Shown here: piece after piece, positions 32,140 to 33,508 of the stretch | How the letters are laid out: every line of letters starts with the position of its first letter | Position numbering within the stretch: the stretch's first letter is position 1 | NCBI GenBank assembly: GCA_900770325.1 | Contig: CAAGKE010000236.1 | Location: forward strand, 1 to 33,508 | Direction: 5' to 3' | Origin: Lachnospiraceae bacterium | GTDB lineage: Bacteria > Bacillota > Clostridia > Lachnospirales > Lachnospiraceae | DNA: 33,508 nt | Program-made: the position numbers and the translations under genes | The notes under the pieces: model-generated | Told to the model about the DNA's origin: nothing | What the model saw: the letters and a program-made list of their open reading frames with translations, nothing else | The model's database searches: none

Positions 32140-32273
32140 GAGATTGCCCAGTGCAGTCTCTTTCCTATCAACAGATGGATGATAAGCAGATATATTTCAT
32201 GCAAAATTGGTATTCAACCTAACAAAATCGTGATACAATGAAACTATATTTAAAGTAAATCCGGAGGTAATGT
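32140..32273. promoter_or_regulatory. Hairpin at the IS110 target and promoter region of the XRE-type gene
   Basis: Immediately at the insertion point AAGAGATTG (32138-32146) can pair with CAGTCTCTT over nine bp with one wobble (loop CCCAGTG), so the element sits against a stem-loop. Further on, TGATACAAT (32231-32239) is an extended -10; the -35 (TATTCA, 32211) is weak. GGAGG lies six bases before the XRE start at 32274. Confidence 0.45.
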
Positions 32274-32483
32274 ATGGGTGTAAGTTATAACAGGCTGTGG
32301 AAGTTGCTAATTGATAAAAGTATGAAACGGATAGAAATGCAGAACGTGACAGGTATCAGCGGAAATATTCTTGCCCGGATGGGGAAAAACCAGTATGTTT
32401 CTATGGAAACAGTCGAGAAAATTTGTAAGAACCTGGGATGTTCCATTGATGAGATGATGGAATTTACCGATGATGAAGTATAG
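32274..32483 (+). CDS. Small XRE/Cro-type helix-turn-helix regulator
   Basis: A 69-residue single-domain DNA-binding protein. GGAGG precedes ATG 32274. MGVSYNRLWKLLIDKSMKR, MQNVTGISGNILARMGKNQY and VSMETVEKICKNLGCSIDEM give the helices of the Cro/CI fold seen in small Firmicutes regulators. Such proteins often sit directly upstream of DNA methyltransferase or other defence genes and act as control proteins (family knowledge). Here the next gene, 12 bp on, is frameshifted. The IS110 element lies about 135 bp upstream and may have changed this gene's promoter. Confidence 0.85.
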   Translation: MGVSYNRLWKLLIDKSMKRIEMQNVTGISGNILARMGKNQYVSMETVEKICKNLGCSIDEMMEFTDDEV

Positions 32484-32495
32484 GAGGTTACAGCA

Positions 32496-32760
32496 ATGAC
32501 AGATGCACAGCAAAGGGCAGCTACAAAAAAAATTTGTAAAATACTTTGCATATGTCCGCAAAGCAAAACTGAACGATAACTTTCATTCTATCCAGGATGT
32601 CCTAAATGAGATGAGGCCGATCCGCTACATAGAGCATCCAGGAACCAAACCGTTCGTAACACCGTTCATCGGTAAGCAGGTCGACATCTGCGAAGCCTTT
32701 GGATTTGATATCTCTGAAAGCTCACGTGTGTTCCACTTGAATATGAAGAGGGAATATTTT
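32496..32760 (+). pseudogene. Frameshifted remnant gene after the XRE regulator
   Basis: TAGGAGG lies eight bases before ATG 32496, which reads MTDAQQRAATKK and then meets a run of eight A (32524-32532 region). Without one A the frame would continue KKFVKYFAYVRKAKLNDNFH and stay open well past 32760; as it stands the ATG frame stops after 27 codons. The first dozen residues recall the AQQRxAAKKF start of MmeI-like class I DNA methyltransferases, often preceded by such XRE proteins, but the rest (MRPIRYIEHPGTKPFVTPF) does not match what I know of them. Extent and identity are uncertain; a remnant truncated by the next gene is the simplest reading. Confidence 0.45.
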
Positions 32761-32761
32761 T

Positions 32762-33508
32762 ATGTCAAAACAGAAAAAAAACTTAAATACAATATATATA
32801 TCAGAGCGCTTACAAAAAAGTCTGAAATCGATTTCCAGCTGTACACTGACAACAGTGGTTGCACCTATGGGATATGGCAAAACAACAGCTGTAAACTGGT
32901 ATCTTGCAGAATGTGCCAAAGAGGACAAGCCTTGTATTATACGGATCAGTGTATATTCGGATAATCTTGCAATTTTCTGGAAGAGTGTGCAGAATGCGTT
33001 TGCACGTGCAGGGTTTGGCTTTTTGCGTGAGTACACATGCCCATCAGATGCAGCTGAAGGAAGTCTTTTGGCAGACGATCTTTGCTATGAACTGGATATG
33101 GAAAAAGCCTGTTATATTTTTATTGATGATTTTCATTTGCTGGCAGATGAACGTGTTTGTGGATTTATCTGCCGGTTGACCAACCGCTTGCCGCAAAATG
33201 TGCATCTTATTCTTGCCAGCCGTGACTGTTTTATTCCAACTGCTGAAATTCTGCGGCTTGGATTAAAACTGCATCAGATAGGGGTGGATCAGCTGCGGCT
33301 AAATCGTACGGAGCTGTCTGCTTACCTGCATAAATGCGGAGCAGAGCTTTCGATGGAACAGATTGAAAGGCTGCTATATTCCAGTGAGGGATGGTTTTCT
33401 GCAATTTATTTGAATTTGAGGACTTTTTTTGAACAGGAAGTGCTGCTGGATGGGAAGTCAGATATTTATACAATGTTTACATCGGCAATGATCGAGCCTC
33501 TTTCGGAA
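32762..33508 (+). CDS. MalT/LuxR-type large ATPase regulator, 3' part beyond the window
   Basis: The frame is open from ATG 32762 to the window end (249 codons) and was recognised by translation. AGAGGGAA precedes the ATG. Residues 28-48 hold TTVVAPMGYGKTTAVNWYL, the Walker A of MalT-like STAND ATPases (usually APAGYGKTT). The Walker B region is CYIFIDDFHLLAD with Asp122/Asp123, followed by NVHLILASRDCF, the family's sensor-like LxSR segment. The C-terminal TPR-like region and LuxR helix-turn-helix are expected downstream but lie outside. It is probably an inducer-dependent transcription activator; the target genes are not visible. Confidence 0.85.
   Translation, partial: MSKQKKNLNTIYISERLQKSLKSISSCTLTTVVAPMGYGKTTAVNWYLAECAKEDKPCIIRISVYSDNLAIFWKSVQNAFARAGFGFLREYTCPSDAAEGSLLADDLCYELDMEKACYIFIDDFHLLADERVCGFICRLTNRLPQNVHLILASRDCFIPTAEILRLGLKLHQIGVDQLRLNRTELSAYLHKCGAELSMEQIERLLYSSEGWFSAIYLNLRTFFEQEVLLDGKSDIYTMFTSAMIEPLSE

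Noticed and set aside
32503..32964. 153-codon frame taken as an intact gene
   Set aside because: Its second half overlaps the clearly real MalT-like gene starting at 32762, and its ATG is worse placed than ATG 32496; it is better read as part of a frameshifted remnant.

Overview
The window looks like the chromosome of an anaerobic Clostridia member, most likely Lachnospiraceae (Blautia/Ruminococcus-like). The reasons are Gram-positive style AGGAGG ribosome binding sites, some TTG starts, moderate GC housekeeping genes, a 1,517-residue GltB next to GltD, and a mix of accessory systems typical of gut Firmicutes. The assignment rests on recognised gene content only; no search was run.

Layout. 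(1) Bases 1-3,480: end of an alpha-E / transglutaminase-like operon with two tandem M14-type (aspartoacylase/succinylglutamate desuccinylase-like) proteins, the second of which has lost zinc ligands; a nested terminator follows. (2) 3,804-9,923: promoter and gltB-gltD, the NADPH glutamate synthase. (3) 9,924-10,991: a hairpin-rich spacer, a YtqB/MnmM-type methyltransferase, a 41-residue CxxC micro-ORF and a terminator. (4) 11,298-20,249: eight tightly packed co-directional genes: ABC ATPase, acyl-CoA/AMP ligase, substrate-binding protein, permease, MBOAT acyltransferase, SGNH/DltD-like membrane protein, OmpR-type regulator, histidine kinase, then a terminator. I read this as an uptake-activation-surface acylation unit with its own two-component system (inference).

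(5) 20,435-28,736: a self-contained six-gene operon with a clear promoter and a strong bidirectional terminator. It encodes a signal-less protein with twelve Asp-rich calcium-type loops fused to a papain/C39-like cysteine peptidase domain, an unknown 178-residue protein, three different dynamin-like GTPases, and a small protein with a Gly/Ala-rich hydrophobic segment. It is visibly more A/T-rich than the genes before it and is the best candidate here for an undescribed system. (6) A convergent cytidine deaminase gene with a long leader. (7) 29,814-33,508: an accessory zone with a frameshifted, internally deleted GTPase relic, an intact IS110-family element, an XRE-type regulator followed by a frameshifted ORF, and the 5' part of a MalT/LuxR-type ATPase regulator.

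The IS110 element can be delimited from the sequence. An 8-bp core, CCAGCTAA, sits at both ends. Joining the ends around one core copy would create a TTGACA-17-TATAAT promoter aimed at a structured 5' region that should encode the bridge RNA.
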